Of a stretch of 64,000 bases of DNA, positions 10,881-22,129 are shown one piece after another. The stretch's first letter is position 1, and every line of letters starts with the position of its first letter. The position numbers and the translations under genes were made by a program. The DNA lies in assembly GCA_025738555.1 (NCBI GenBank), contig JAOVFP010000013.1, positions 2,046,001-2,110,000 of the forward strand. The letters are read 5' to 3'. Source of the stretch: Cyathus striatus. Lineage: Eukaryota > Basidiomycota > Agaricomycetes > Agaricales > Nidulariaceae. Under the pieces are notes generated by a model, which saw only the letters and a program-made list of their open reading frames with translations, had not been told where the DNA came from and ran no database searches.

Positions 10881-13800
10881 GTTGATGGTATGCAAGAGGA
10901 GTAAAGGGAGGAGGGGAAACCAGCTCTGCGCCTTCCGTAGAGTCGAAAAGGACAAAAGTGGTCAGAGACCGGAGACAGGCAGTCCAAACGGAAGTATATA
11001 CAAGATTAGCAGCCCCAGTTGGGTCCCTATCCATCAATTCCCATAGCCGATATATATGGGGGGTAGAAAATCGATCAAACAAAACGTATGCTGAGAACAG
11101 CAAGAAGAGCACATGTGCTGGTGATCAGCTACCAGTCCTCGGTAATATTGGGATGGTTTCTTCCACGAAATGACAGTGGTTAACATTGGAATGCATTGTG
11201 ACACATCGGATGAGTGGCCATTTTTGACAGTACGCGCCCTGGCGTAGAGCGCCGAGTCCTGACTGCGCAGGGAAAGAGCCGACTGTTGGGCTGGACCATA
11301 CGTTTTTTATGAAGTCTCGCAGGCGATGGACAATGAACGTTAACGATATGAGTGTGGAAACAAGATGCAAGGGTTTCAGGAGTCATAGGCTCGTAGCGGG
11401 TGAGCTACGCGGGATGGACTAGGATTGGACTCATTTTGGTCTAGCTTCGTCTGGCAGCAATCACGTTACACTTCGGCAATCGGTGCCGGCGGCCGGAGTT
11501 TGCCTCGATCTCACCCATGGATCTACATGCTTTGAACAATGCCTACTCCATAAATACCCTCTCCGCTTGGAAGCAGAGGCGAAAAGGCAGCGATTGTCAT
11601 CTGCACGGTTAAGAACGGCTAATAATCCAGTCCTGCTCGTACTTGGAGTATTCTCCTATGTATCCTCAATGCACAAGACCAAAAGCAGGGTTGACGGGCG
11701 AACATCTGGGAACAATCAGTCGAGGCGTCATTCACGTCCTCGCTTACTTTCCGCGCGTTCGCCACGCTGGAAATCTGCTTTATTGGTAGCACCACCAAGT
11801 AGAGCTGCAGGTAAGTATCTAGAACCCTTGGCTACCCTTGGCTTTTGCCAGTGCTTCCCCATGGGTATATGAGATCACACCGGTATCCATTGCAGAACCT
11901 GCTATTGGCACATGCTTAAATACCTCCGGAGTACGGGGATGAAATAAGCACGCCGGAATTAGCATATATAGTTCAGATAGTAGATCCTAATCACTATAGA
12001 TAACACGTTTAAAGAAAGCACATTCCAATTTTTAAATCCTGGGTAGTAGTAGCATACAGCTGCAGCACCCAAGTAAATACGCAATCGGAAATAGCAGCGG
12101 TAACATAATGCCTCAAGTCTCGACTGACGTTGACACTGACTCGTACATGATCGTGAGATATCCTGTAAAGACGTCGATATGGTGAGTTCGTAACCTCTTT
12201 CCCAAACAATGCAGAAGGCATACGTGAAGTGATCGGCGACCTCAGTTCCACCTCAATAATAAGTACATATTTTCACATAGAAACAAACGATGAAACGGCA
12301 TCCTCTCTCAAACTACTTCCCCGTCGAATTTTATAATAGTTCCAGCAAAGTTCCAGAGCCCAGAAGAAAAACTCAATGCTCATGGAAATCACATCGCCAA
12401 ATGTAATCTGCATCCAAAATAATTCCGAAAATGCAAGTTAAAATGGAGAGGACTCAGAAGAGCGAAAAATATTTTTATTTCGGCGGAACACAGAATTTAA
12501 AAGAAGAGAGAAGTAAACAGGTGTCAAAGGGTTTCTCGGCATTCAGCACGATGGGCATGAGAAGTCCTTACAATTAGTATTACAATAACCGCAATCGACA
12601 TGCATAACATTGATCTGAATCATAATCACAGGGGGGAGACAAGCAGGATCGACTCACCCGCCACGCGCGCGCAGTCACACCTATTCTTGTCCTTCGACAT
12701 CCATGATTCAAAACTTCCGTGAAGAAGCCAGGTGGCTGTACCTACTCGTGGCAAGCACGCAGGCAATACTCAAAGAAGTATAGAATTAACCCAACATGCA
12801 TGCATTCTGTTGACTCGATTGAACGAACTGGGAATAGACTATTTTAACAATCAGTGCATACTGACTGTTGACAGTGGTGACAATGCGGGTCGTCCCCTCC
12901 GAGTCCGCCGTGCACCACGCTCATGTCAATCCTATTATTCCGTTTCCCGGGATGAGACGTTTCCAAGTGTACATCTTAACGTTACATATTTTTTCCATAG
13001 TGAAATCCATAGTTCCCTAGCTCTGACAGGGGAGCATGCATCCGTGTAAAAAAAATCATATGCAGGCCTAGTACACCCAAGTATATCGATACAAGCACGT
13101 TTGATATCAAGTTAACATCTATCTAGGTGATCAAGGGAAAAAAAGCCCAACTTGATAATCAACAGCACCCAAAAACCGGCGTTCATACCTGTAGTATGTA
13201 TGCTGTTAATTTTTAACGACACAAAGGTTACCCGCTGAATCAAAACATATAACCAAAAATGTATTGGTCATGGCGAGCAGTACGCATCACCTTGATGATA
13301 TTAAATAGCCAATAATAGCTACAGTGGCGCAGGGGATTATCTTAAAGAACGGTCGACTAGTATCTATACACCGCATTGTCGTATAACAGGATAAGTTCAT
13401 CGGGAGATAGCGAGCATTGATCCTAGGTAATAGGTAAGTGCAAAGATTGAGGTAACTCAGAAACACACCGCTTCATGAGGGGTCGGTAGATACACGCCAA
13501 AAGGCGGGGTAACCACAATAGCAAGTTGAAGTAGCGGACGACTATGACAGAATAGCACAAAGCAACCCGTTATCTTCACATAGATTAAACTCCATGATGG
13601 TAGGGTCCAACATAAATCCAAGCTGTGTTGATCTGCGTTCTGTAGGCACCTTGATCAGGCTCCAGCAAGCGCCTACCAACCAACCTTACTAACATATCCA
13701 AAGCACCTAAAAATAAATAAAACATAGGCATCCAAAGATTGCTCTATTAGGTACATCCACCTGAACACGCAAACAGCACATTGTAAACGGTTTCAGTCTG

Positions 13801-15678
13801 ACTGTCTGAGTACTCACAAAACGTTCCCATCGTAAGCGGCGGGCGGAATCATAAATCGAGTCGATAAATTGACAATTGATGACTATCATTCCCGACACCG
13901 GAGACTTATTATGATACCTGATGGCCGGAAAAGGGGGCACTGGTCTCGAGGGGGGTCCAGTCCTGTGCTCGGCGCAGTAACCACAGGAATACTATGATCA
14001 AAGGTTGTCCTCCAGTGTTCCTTGTTATCCGCGATGAAGATAGGATAGAGTTTATGTTGTGTAGACGAGAAGGCACAAGGTCTCCATGTTGCCCCAGATG
14101 AGATACTTATCGAGAGACAAGACAAAAAGACCGATATAGATTCGCAACCATGAAGTCAGTAGTTGAGATGGGACTCCACCTATCAGCGCTTGAGTGTTGG
14201 CTAAGGAGTTCGAACGGAGTGGTGGTACCTGTACAACAAACTCTGCGGAACCTATATTTAAACTCGCCGCAAAGGCAGAAGGACACATGGTGGTATTGTA
14301 GTACCAGTATAACTGCGGGTTGAAGATCAGCTGCCTAGTCATTAAGGAGCGGAAGGAATCATCATCGAAGAGAATAGACGCGGGACGGTAGGCAGGTGCA
14401 GGTAAGAGACATTGACACCCCCTCCGCCGCACGCGGAGAGGGCAGGTAGTAGTAATTAGAGTGCACTCTGGATAGGATAGGGGACGGGAGGACAGACTAG
14501 ACTTTGGGTTCGGTAAATCGCACATGTGCAAGATGCGGCGCAGGCTCAATGCGATGGCAATAAACTAAAAGGCGCAGAGAGCCATAAAAGCCTATTGAAT
14601 ACATTCCTGAGTATTGTAGCAGTGCGCGTATAGTGTGGCGTTGGGGCTTAGGCCAAAGTGTCCGCTGACCGACATGGATTACAGAACTACGTATTCGAGT
14701 TAGCAGGTGCGTGGAGATGACCGACCGACTGGATCGGGTGGGTAAGCGCCCGACCTTGGCGGGGACGTGGTCTGCTTCTCTTCTGGGTGGATAGGATACT
14801 ACTTGCGGGGGATTTTACGAGGAAAGAAGGCAGCAAGGTAGTATAGTAGTATAGTATAACAGGTAACCAATTCTCGATCCTCGAAAGAAGCGTCTGTAGT
14901 GAACGAGAAGATACACCTTCTATTCCGCAAGGTAGCTTGCAAAGTACCCTTGTCTAGCGGAACTAATTAGGCTGATGCTTATCTTTTCTTTGTTTTGAAT
15001 AATCTGATATTTGATACAGGCCAGGACGAAATGCAGGAACCCCCTGAATATGTGGTTTTATCAGGGAAAGGTGACTTGAGATGATAACAGTGACTAGTGT
15101 GTCCGGGAGGTTCGGTGGATAAAGTAGCGCTGCCCGCCCGAATTCGCTGATTTGGAAGCCCCAAACGCAGGGTTCGCGCAGGGACCTGGTGGTTCATTTA
15201 TCACGAGTCAGGAATGGAAATGGAGACGGGGTAAGACGTTGCAGGATTGACAGTGGTGACGACATTGAGCATGAGGACGGAGGCGGAAGCAAGGCGGATT
15301 CGGGGAGAATGGGATGTATTGTTCCGAGAGCCGGGACGGGGGAAATAACAGTGCGTCTCTAGTTTTGAGTGGGAGAGTGAGATTGGGGGGATGGCGATGT
15401 GGCAACAGTGATGATAGATAGCAGCTGGGAGGGGAACAGCCATGGATAGTCCTATCAGAGGCGTTGTTGGGAGTGCTGACTAAGCAAAGTCTATTTATGT
15501 GCTTGTGTTTTTTCATCCCGACAAGGTCGCCTCGAGGACTTCGGACAAGTACAAGTACCTCAAATAACAGACATTATCGATATATAAAATTCATTCCCAC
15601 AATCTATTCAATCCATCCCATCCCATCGAATCCCACTAAATCCACTCTCTAATCCAATCCACTCCCATAACCAACAAA
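10881..15678. other. Intergenic, no supported gene
   Basis: About 4.8 kb. The longest frames (11483-11872 plus, 14052-14549 minus) lack recognisable domains, conserved spacing or a convincing start, and I could not build a spliced model. Nothing repetitive stands out. An orphan gene cannot be excluded around 13.7-14.6 kb on minus. Confidence 0.4.
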
Positions 15679-17120
15679 ATGTTCCAATCATGGCACGACC
15701 TCCCCAACGAAATCAAGCTCGCCATCGTCGAAGCCCTCTCCCCGGAGGATGTAAAGGCATTCAAGATGGTCGACCAACGAACCTACCAAGCCTGTGTCCC
15801 CTCCACCTTCAAGGTATGTCTGCCCATTTCCCGACTCACCGGAAATTCACCATAAATAACCACACTTTTGCAGATCGTCCACTTAAACTCCTATGACGCC
15901 CTTCAACGCTTCCTCGACAACGTTCCTCGTGGCTATTGCAGCCACATCGAGGAGCTGCATCTATCTACTCAAGACCCTGACACCATCCCATCTACCCGCG
16001 TTCCTACCATTCCCTTACGCATCCGCACAGACGCCGTCATCGCCCTCCTCTCAGCTACCCCCCGCCTCGCCAGCCTAACCTTGACCATGGTCGGCTCCCT
16101 TGACAAGAGCCTCGTCGCCCCCTTCCCGTTCCTTAACAACCTCAAGCAGCTTGCCATCGCCAATTGCGGCGATGAAGCTTCCTCTCCTTTGTACGTATAT
16201 CTGATTTCTCCCGATCCATCGGTATACTCATCATCTAACTTCCTCCTTGCAGAAGCGAACGTCTTGTAGTTTCGATCGCCGCTTCTGTTCCACACCTCGA
16301 AGAGCTCACTCTAGATCGCATCTCCCGCTCGAAGCTGCATGCTCCAGAGCTTGTCGGAGTCTACCCTTACATCCCCCTCGTTGTCGACGATTACGATATC
16401 CCCAACCATCCTATCCTCGGATCGGACCTCCGACTTCCTTCCCTTCTCCGTATCCCCTCCCTACGTAAACTCGCCATCAGAGACACCCACCTAGGCGACG
16501 AAAACTGGACCACCACAGAAGTCGCCTGCCGCCTCCAAGTCGTCGACCTGGGCAGCTGCTACCATGAAAACGAAGACTTCAACCGCTCATGCACAGAGCG
16601 CATCATGGCAGCCGTCGGCCCCTCCGTGGACGAGTTCTCACTCACCACAGCCGTCTCTGAAACCCTCTTCGCGAAGCCATCCATTACCCCCATGCAGCGT
16701 CTTCGCAAGCTACACATCACACCCTTCTTCCCCGTGGACAGCGTCGTCGAGACCGTGAGCAACATGGCCGGCTCCCCCATTGAGAATCTCTCCATGCAGT
16801 GCTATGAGGATGACGTGGTTGACGTGTGTAATGCCCTCGAGGAGTTCCTCACTGTCCGCGCGGAGCGTGGACCCGACTTTTTCAGCAAACTTCAGCGCAT
16901 TGACGTTTCTATTACTTCGGTTGATGACTCGTGCCCGGCGACGTTGGAAGAGACCGAGGAGAGGGTCGAGGCTGCTAGGAGGCTACAAGATATTTGCCGC
17001 GAGCTCCGCTTGCAGACTGTGTTTGACAAGTTTGCGGCTCTTGCTGCCGAGGCTCCGCGCTCCAATGTCATTTCGTTCACTGACGCCAGGAGGGTCAAGG
17101 GCAGGTCTAACAGTATCTGA
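15679..17120 (+). CDS. F-box-like protein with LRR-like C-terminal region
   Basis: Exons 15679-15813, 15874-16190 and 16253-17120 give 439 aa. Intron 1 (GTATGT...TTGCAG, 60 nt) is phase 0; intron 2 (GTACGT...TTGCAG, 62 nt) splits a Leu codon. ATG 15679 is the first in frame, after a CA-rich leader. The N-terminal F-box-like motif (HDLPNEIKLAIVEALSPEDVKAF) is short, with TYQACVPSTFK replacing the usual Trp-containing second half. Leu-rich segments follow (IEELHLST, LASLTLTMVG, LKQLAIANC, LEELTLDRI, LRKLAIRDTHLG). A Glu/Arg-rich helix closes the protein (EETEERVEAARRLQDICREL). Codons are C-ending and GC-rich compared with the AT-rich F-box cluster at 26-38 kb, so it belongs to another subfamily. 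Probable SCF adaptor, substrate unknown. Confidence 0.8.
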
Positions 17121-19099
17121 TTTGGGACTACTTTGTTGTTATTGGGTTTCATCTTTCTCTCTTTTTTCATTTTGGGAATCACACGTACTTTATCCACGAT
17201 TAAATTATTACATATATTCAAGAACACTATTTCATTCCTTGTACTATAAACCCAATATACCCTCTATACCCCCCTTGCATATTTAGATTTGCATCTGTCC
17301 GTACATTATTATTAACTGCATCCTTAAACATCATTCCCTTCTTTCCCCAGAGTGAACTTGTAAGAGTAAGAGAGTGAAGTAAGCTTCATAGATCCGAAGT
17401 ATCTTAATATGAGGCAGAGTATCTGAGCAAATCATAGATAACCAATGATCGGTGAATTCTACCCTACCTTTGAGTCAAGTATACTTGACTCCGGGCGCAT
17501 TTTGCTACCCCTTCCGACAATGCTGGAACGTGTATGCACCATGGTTCCGGGTTGTTCTTGTAAGTACTACCAATCCTAAATCCGAGGGAGGATACACAGG
17601 AGTCTGTATGGGTAGACTAATGGCGGATAATGCTGTCTCCTATACAGGGCTTCCTCAGACACTGCATCCTCACTAGCACCCACAGAAATTTTTGTTTAAT
17701 TATAGAACTAGACTACTAAGTATTAGGCGAGAGACGGTTACCCTTTACCTATAGGGGTTTACCTGCGAGCTTACCTCTGATTTCCGCTGCACAGGGATGA
17801 AGGTCATTTATCGCCGTGTATGTTAGGCAAGAATTCGTATTCCTCTAAGTACGGCTTCATGCACTAGTCACTGTATAGCAATGGAAGCATGCGCAGCAGT
17901 ATGGAAGCTTTCTTTTTGCTTGGCGAGGATTATAGAGTTGTAGTTGTCCGTTTTTAATTCTGAAACCTTTATAAAAATCTTCTATTTGGAGTGAGATTGG
18001 TATACGTTACGTAGGAAAATTTCCGGCGAAGTAGAGCTTCCTTCTTACCATTGCGAAAATTCACAGCCGCCTCAATCGGTATTCAACGGACACCCACGGC
18101 GAAGCTTCGTAAGTGCTGTTAATCAGACACATACCACTATAATTGTTTCATGGATGAGTAAACGTTCGAACGTTTGAGTAGTCCCAGTCAATAACAGATA
18201 ACCTCGGAACAGAAGATGTAACAGACAAAAGCTCCTAAACTGCGGGAAACCGAATTCAATTAAATGGAATTGACATCCAAGGTCCAGCTAAATATGCTCA
18301 AATACGCGTATACATGTAGGTCACTGTGGGTAAAGGCGATGTCAGAAGTTATCAGTGGGTCCATTGATTTGATGGCATAGCCGATAATTCACCACGCACA
18401 CTGCCTGGTGGCGATCTTTGATGTTCAAAATTGGGGGGGAAAAAGTTTAAGGAGTACACGAAACATGATCGTTTCGTGGGTGCCATTGTGGGGCCAACTG
18501 CTGTGCAGTTGGCATTATCGCTATCTTGACAGTCGTATGCGTTAATCTCCAACAGGTGATGGATAGGTACTGTACCTGCGGTTCTACTTGAAGATATCTT
18601 TTAAACTTTGGAGTTTGAGACGAATAGCCGGTTTGCAAAGATTGAATTGGAGTTTTGCGGCCGCTATATAAATTTCAGTGGGTGGAGGGGAGGATTTTAA
18701 GTTTGTGTTGCAGAATATGATACATAGATTTTTGATAATCTTTTGTTGAAAATAGGTGTCACATTGTGAAAGATGTCAATAAAAACAATACGTTAGCCTG
18801 ATAAGAACAGAATACACAGCACACGCTGAGTAATGAAGCTTCAGTACTTCACTGGTATAAATCATTCGCAACAAAATAGACGTGGTTAAACCCCGCAACA
18901 ACAAACTCATAAGTCAAATGATTGACCGGCGAGTCAGCCATTTGTCCGTTGGAGAAAAGCTGACATCTGGATGATGATGTTTTCTCACTGGGATCGAGCT
19001 AGAAAATGTATCGCGAGGCCTAGTATCAGAATAAGTACAGGGATCAAACCCCGGAAATTACAGATAGAAACACGCGTACAACTTAGTCAGTAGTCAGTG
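17121..19099. other. Intergenic, no gene seen
   Basis: About 2 kb between the F-box gene and the tandem array. Only short frames and no recognisable RNA gene or transposon end. Confidence 0.5.
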
Positions 19100-19511
19100 C
19101 AAGTCCACATGAAAAAAACGTCGTAACGCAGCCAACACATAACTCATTGGTACGGTGTTGTTGATGCAGTCTATCACTAGTACCAATAGGCCATTTTTAC
19201 ATTGGAAGAGACGGCAAGGATTAAGTATTATTAAATTGCGGGATTTCGGGAGTTGAATGTAACTAGTACAACTTACAGAAATGACTTGTAAATTCACGAT
19301 GTATATATATATTATTGCTTGAGTATGATATTTATTCTGCATGGGTCATTGTATTTCGCAATTACTATGTTGATGCACTCTTCCGGTAGACTATTCGGAC
19401 CATGAAAAATAAGAAGAAAAGATAAATTTGATGACATCAGAGAGATGTTTTGAGTTGCTTTACACTAAGGTGCTAAAAATACAGTTGCATCGTCATCACC
19501 ACAATGCCTTT

Positions 19512-19571
19512 CACCTGAATCGAACAGGTGTACTCATAATACATACTCAATGTAGTCTTTCCTGTAGGCCA
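19512..19571 (-). repeat. tRNA-like monomer 1
   Basis: T-arm hairpin CACCTG/CAGGTG around TTCGATT at 19512-19530 (minus) and A-box-like TGGCCTACAGG at 19561-19571. Perfect T stem. Confidence 0.6.
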
Positions 19572-19704
19572 TTTATATGATGGAAGTTTGGTAAAAGTAT
19601 TACTCTTGGCAATGTGTTTATCAGCAGACACTTTGATATGATGTCTTCTCAAAGTATCAAAAAATTATATATTAAAGTAAATGCTCAGTTCTTTATTATA
19701 GACC

Positions 19705-19756
19705 TCACCTGATTTGAACAGGTGTACTTTCAACTAGAAGTCTTTCCTGTAAGCCA
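19705..19756 (-). repeat. tRNA-like monomer 2
   Basis: T-arm stem CACCTG/CAGGTG is kept but the loop reads TTCAAAT; the A-box-like TGGCTTACAGG is at 19746-19756. The region between them is shortened. Confidence 0.5.
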
Positions 19757-20099
19757 TTTAATTGATGGGAGTTTTGGAAAATGTTTAATCTTGATGATGA
19801 GTGAAATTACATGATGACAGTCTTATATAAAATGTGGTACAGATCACTAAAAAAAACGACTGATGACATTCAGTTGAACAGTTGAAAGGTTGCGGACTTT
19901 TGTGGTACTGCACATTCATTAAACTGCCTTATGAAAAGAGATGTGTCTGTTGATTAAAAGTGATAATCTTGGCAATGTAGTGAAGTAGTTTTTCATGTTG
20001 AAGACGAAAATGATGGTGAGGAATTTTGAATAACCTCGGGAAGAAACATTTAAAATGCAAAAAAAATAATATACTCTTTGACGTTCGCAGAATAGACCT

Positions 20100-20160
20100 C
20101 ATCTGAATCGAACAGATGTGCTCATGACTACACTGCTGATGTAGTTTTTCCAGTAGGTCA
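20100..20160 (-). repeat. tRNA-like monomer 3, best cloverleaf-like copy
   Basis: The T stem is CATCTG/CAGATG, changed on both sides relative to monomers 1 and 7, so pairing is kept. Between the boxes the minus strand folds CTACA-TCAGCAG-TGTAG, a 5-bp stem with 7-nt loop. GACCT (minus, before the A box) can pair with AGGTC just after the T-arm, a short acceptor-like helix. Confidence 0.6.
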
Positions 20161-20290
20161 CTTGAATGATGGAAGTTTGGTAACAATGTCACTGCTAATC
20201 TTGACAAAGTAACTTTCGTATCAAAGATGAGGGATCTGGTGGTGGTTTTAAAGTGAAAAAAAAGCTGGCAGCATTGGAAAGCTCAAAGTC

Positions 20291-20355
20291 CATCTAAACG
20301 GTACAAGTGCACTTATGGCTACACTGTTGATGCAGTCAGTCTTTCTTGTAGGCCA
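20291..20355 (-). repeat. tRNA-like monomer 4, decayed T-arm
   Basis: The T-arm is degenerate on this copy, but the anticodon-arm-like hairpin CTGCA-TCAACAG-TGTAG and the A-box-like TGGCCTACAAG at 20345-20355 remain. Confidence 0.45.
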
Positions 20356-20495
20356 TTTAGTTCATGGAAATTTGGTAAAAATGATAATCTTGACCAAGGA
20401 ATTTTCCGATTGATGATAAAAATGAGGACTAGAAATATGAGAGGTTTTTAATGTTTTAAAGTCTGCCAAAAATCTGATTATCATTTTATGTACCT

Positions 20496-20554
20496 CACTT
20501 GAATTGAACAAGTGTACTTGTAGCTACATTGTATGTAGTACTCCATGTAGGCCA
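20496..20554 (-). repeat. tRNA-like monomer 5
   Basis: T stem CACTTG/CAAGTG, again changed on both strands relative to monomers 1 and 7; A-box-like TGGCCTACATG at 20544-20554; the middle hairpin is CTACAT/ATGTAG with a 3-nt loop. Confidence 0.5.
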
Positions 20555-20684
20555 TTTGAATGATGGAAGTTGGGTGAAAGTGTCAATGTTGAAGTGAATA
20601 TCTGAAAAATAAGCAAGTCTAAAAGTTTTGAGTTGCTTTAAGATGATAAAAATACAACAAAGAATATAGAGGACAATTGCCTTT

Positions 20685-20733
20685 CACCTGAATCGAACAA
20701 GTGTACTCATTATACAGTCTTTCCTATAGGCTA
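20685..20733 (-). repeat. tRNA-like monomer 6
   Basis: T loop TTCGATT intact with one stem mismatch; the A-box region (20723-20733) has decayed to TAGCCTATAGG; the middle hairpin is lost by deletion. Confidence 0.45.
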
Positions 20734-20864
20734 TTTCTGTGACGGAAGTTTGGTAAAAGTATTACTTTTTACAATATGTTTAGCAGCAGACATTTTGATA
20801 TATGTACACATATCTTTTCGAAGAGCCAAAAGATTATATATGCTGAAATATTATCATTGTACCT

Positions 20865-20915
20865 CACCTGAATCGAACAGGTGTACTTGTGACTAGCAGT
20901 CTTTCCTGTAGGCCA
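20865..20915 (-). repeat. tRNA-like monomer 7
   Basis: Perfect T-arm (20865-20883) and A-box-like TGGCCTACAGG (20905-20915), with a small GACT/AGTC hairpin between them. Confidence 0.55.
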
Positions 20916-21450
20916 TTTAGTTCATGTGAACTTTGAAAATGTTTGAGCTTGATGACGGAGTGAGTGAAGATACTACTGCGGTGCGTATGGTAGTGTTATA
21001 TAAATTGTGGCACAAATCATTAAAGAGAAATAAGGATGATATTTCAGATGCAGATAGAACGGTTGAAAGGCTGCAGACTTTGTGGTAGTACTGCAAATTC
21101 ACTAAACCGGCCTGTGGAGGGAGCCGTGTATGCAGCTGCAGCTGCTGATAAACGGTGGGACCCTGGCGAACAAATACACCCTATTAATTGAACATATGGC
21201 TCTTGTGTTACATGCAGTCGAAGGCTGTTATTTAACGATGAGGTCAGTGGGTAGAGGCTGGTATACTTGTAGAAATTTCGGAAAGGGAAAAAGATGCATC
21301 AGGTCACTGGACTGGGGGCGTATGGTTTTACTACAGTGCATTTCACAGTCAATAATGCCATGGTTGCTGTTATGCTGTTTCACTTTCGTTAAACCGTCAT
21401 GTGGAAAGAAATGAGTTTGTGATGATAATAAGGACAGACTTGGTAATGTG

Positions 21451-22129
21451 TACAACTTGAAAAATACTCTTGCTGCACGGATAATAATTTAACAAGTGGC
21501 TTCGCATTGCGCGCTGTTGGGTGTCATTTCGAGGTACTTAAGGTCAGACGATCGCAGGACTTGTAGAACGGTTCAAAAATTATAGTCCGTACGCCCGCCA
21601 TTAATAACTGACTTACGGTTGAAACCAAGTATGCCCACGGCAGCGTTACTGCACCGTTAAACCAGCTTGTAAGGGGTCGGGGATGTGAGTTCGTTGATGA
21701 TCTCTGGAGAGCGAGACCAAGTGCAAAAAATTGAACCGGCCGTACCCTCATAAATCGAAGGTGCTGCTTCTGAGTATCAATATATCATGCGCTACACGAA
21801 TTCGACTATTTGTTGGTTGATGGACAAGATTGTAAATGCAATGACGTGTAGCTGGGGTTGGTATCAGATTAGATGACGGAGCTTGGTGAAATTCACATGT
21901 CATCAAATGGCTACCCCCACAGTTCTGAGTTTGTAGTTCCATCCGTCCAAGCTTCTTCCTTTCTTCCCCACTCCCCGCACTCTGCTTTACGTTAACCCTG
22001 CTCTCTCCTATACTTTACACTCTCAAGAGGAGCATCATACCAAACCGAATACATCCCGCGTTCATCGGGACTTGCTCTATTTGTTCTCTCCTTCCAGTTC
22101 ATTGAACCGAGAACGGATCCGGAGCAGGA
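21451..22129. other. Spacer upstream of the ABC transporter
   Basis: No gene seen. A pyrimidine-rich stretch at about 21950-22110 directly before the ABCD start is typical of fungal promoters and leaders. Confidence 0.4.

Larger units (their letters stand above)
19100..21450 (-). repeat. ~190-bp tandem array with tRNA-like monomers
   Basis: Seven clear monomers and several decayed ones recur with T-arm start positions 19512, 19705, 20100, 20291, 20496, 20685 and 20865. The spacings are 180-205 bp plus one of 395 (a missing or decayed unit near 19.87 kb). Read on the minus strand, each has TGGCCTACAGG, close to the pol III A box. About 30-45 nt later comes a 5-6 bp stem closing GTTCGATTC, a textbook T-arm/B box. 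Some copies have a 5-bp stem with 7-nt loop between them, like an anticodon arm. No acceptor stem pairs in most copies, so these are not ordinary tRNA genes. Partial units are seen near 19.15 kb and at 21.05 kb. Confidence 0.7.

Noticed and set aside
11483..11872. 129-codon plus frame upstream of the G-alpha gene
   Set aside because: It begins at a non-ATG codon, is Arg/Ser-rich by composition, and has no recognisable family.
14052..14549. 165-codon minus frame, possible orphan gene
   Set aside because: No domain and no convincing splice partners or conserved motif; coding status could not be supported.
19040..19075. T-arm-like GGGGTTTGATCCC on minus
   Set aside because: No partner arms could be folded around it; treated as chance.
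19512..20915. Functional tRNA genes
   Set aside because: A and B boxes are present but a 7-bp acceptor stem and standard D arm cannot be formed in most copies.
19512..20915. CRISPR-like array suggested by regular spacing
   Set aside because: The period is ~190 bp, repeats are diverged and the genome is eukaryotic; the tRNA-like explanation fits better.
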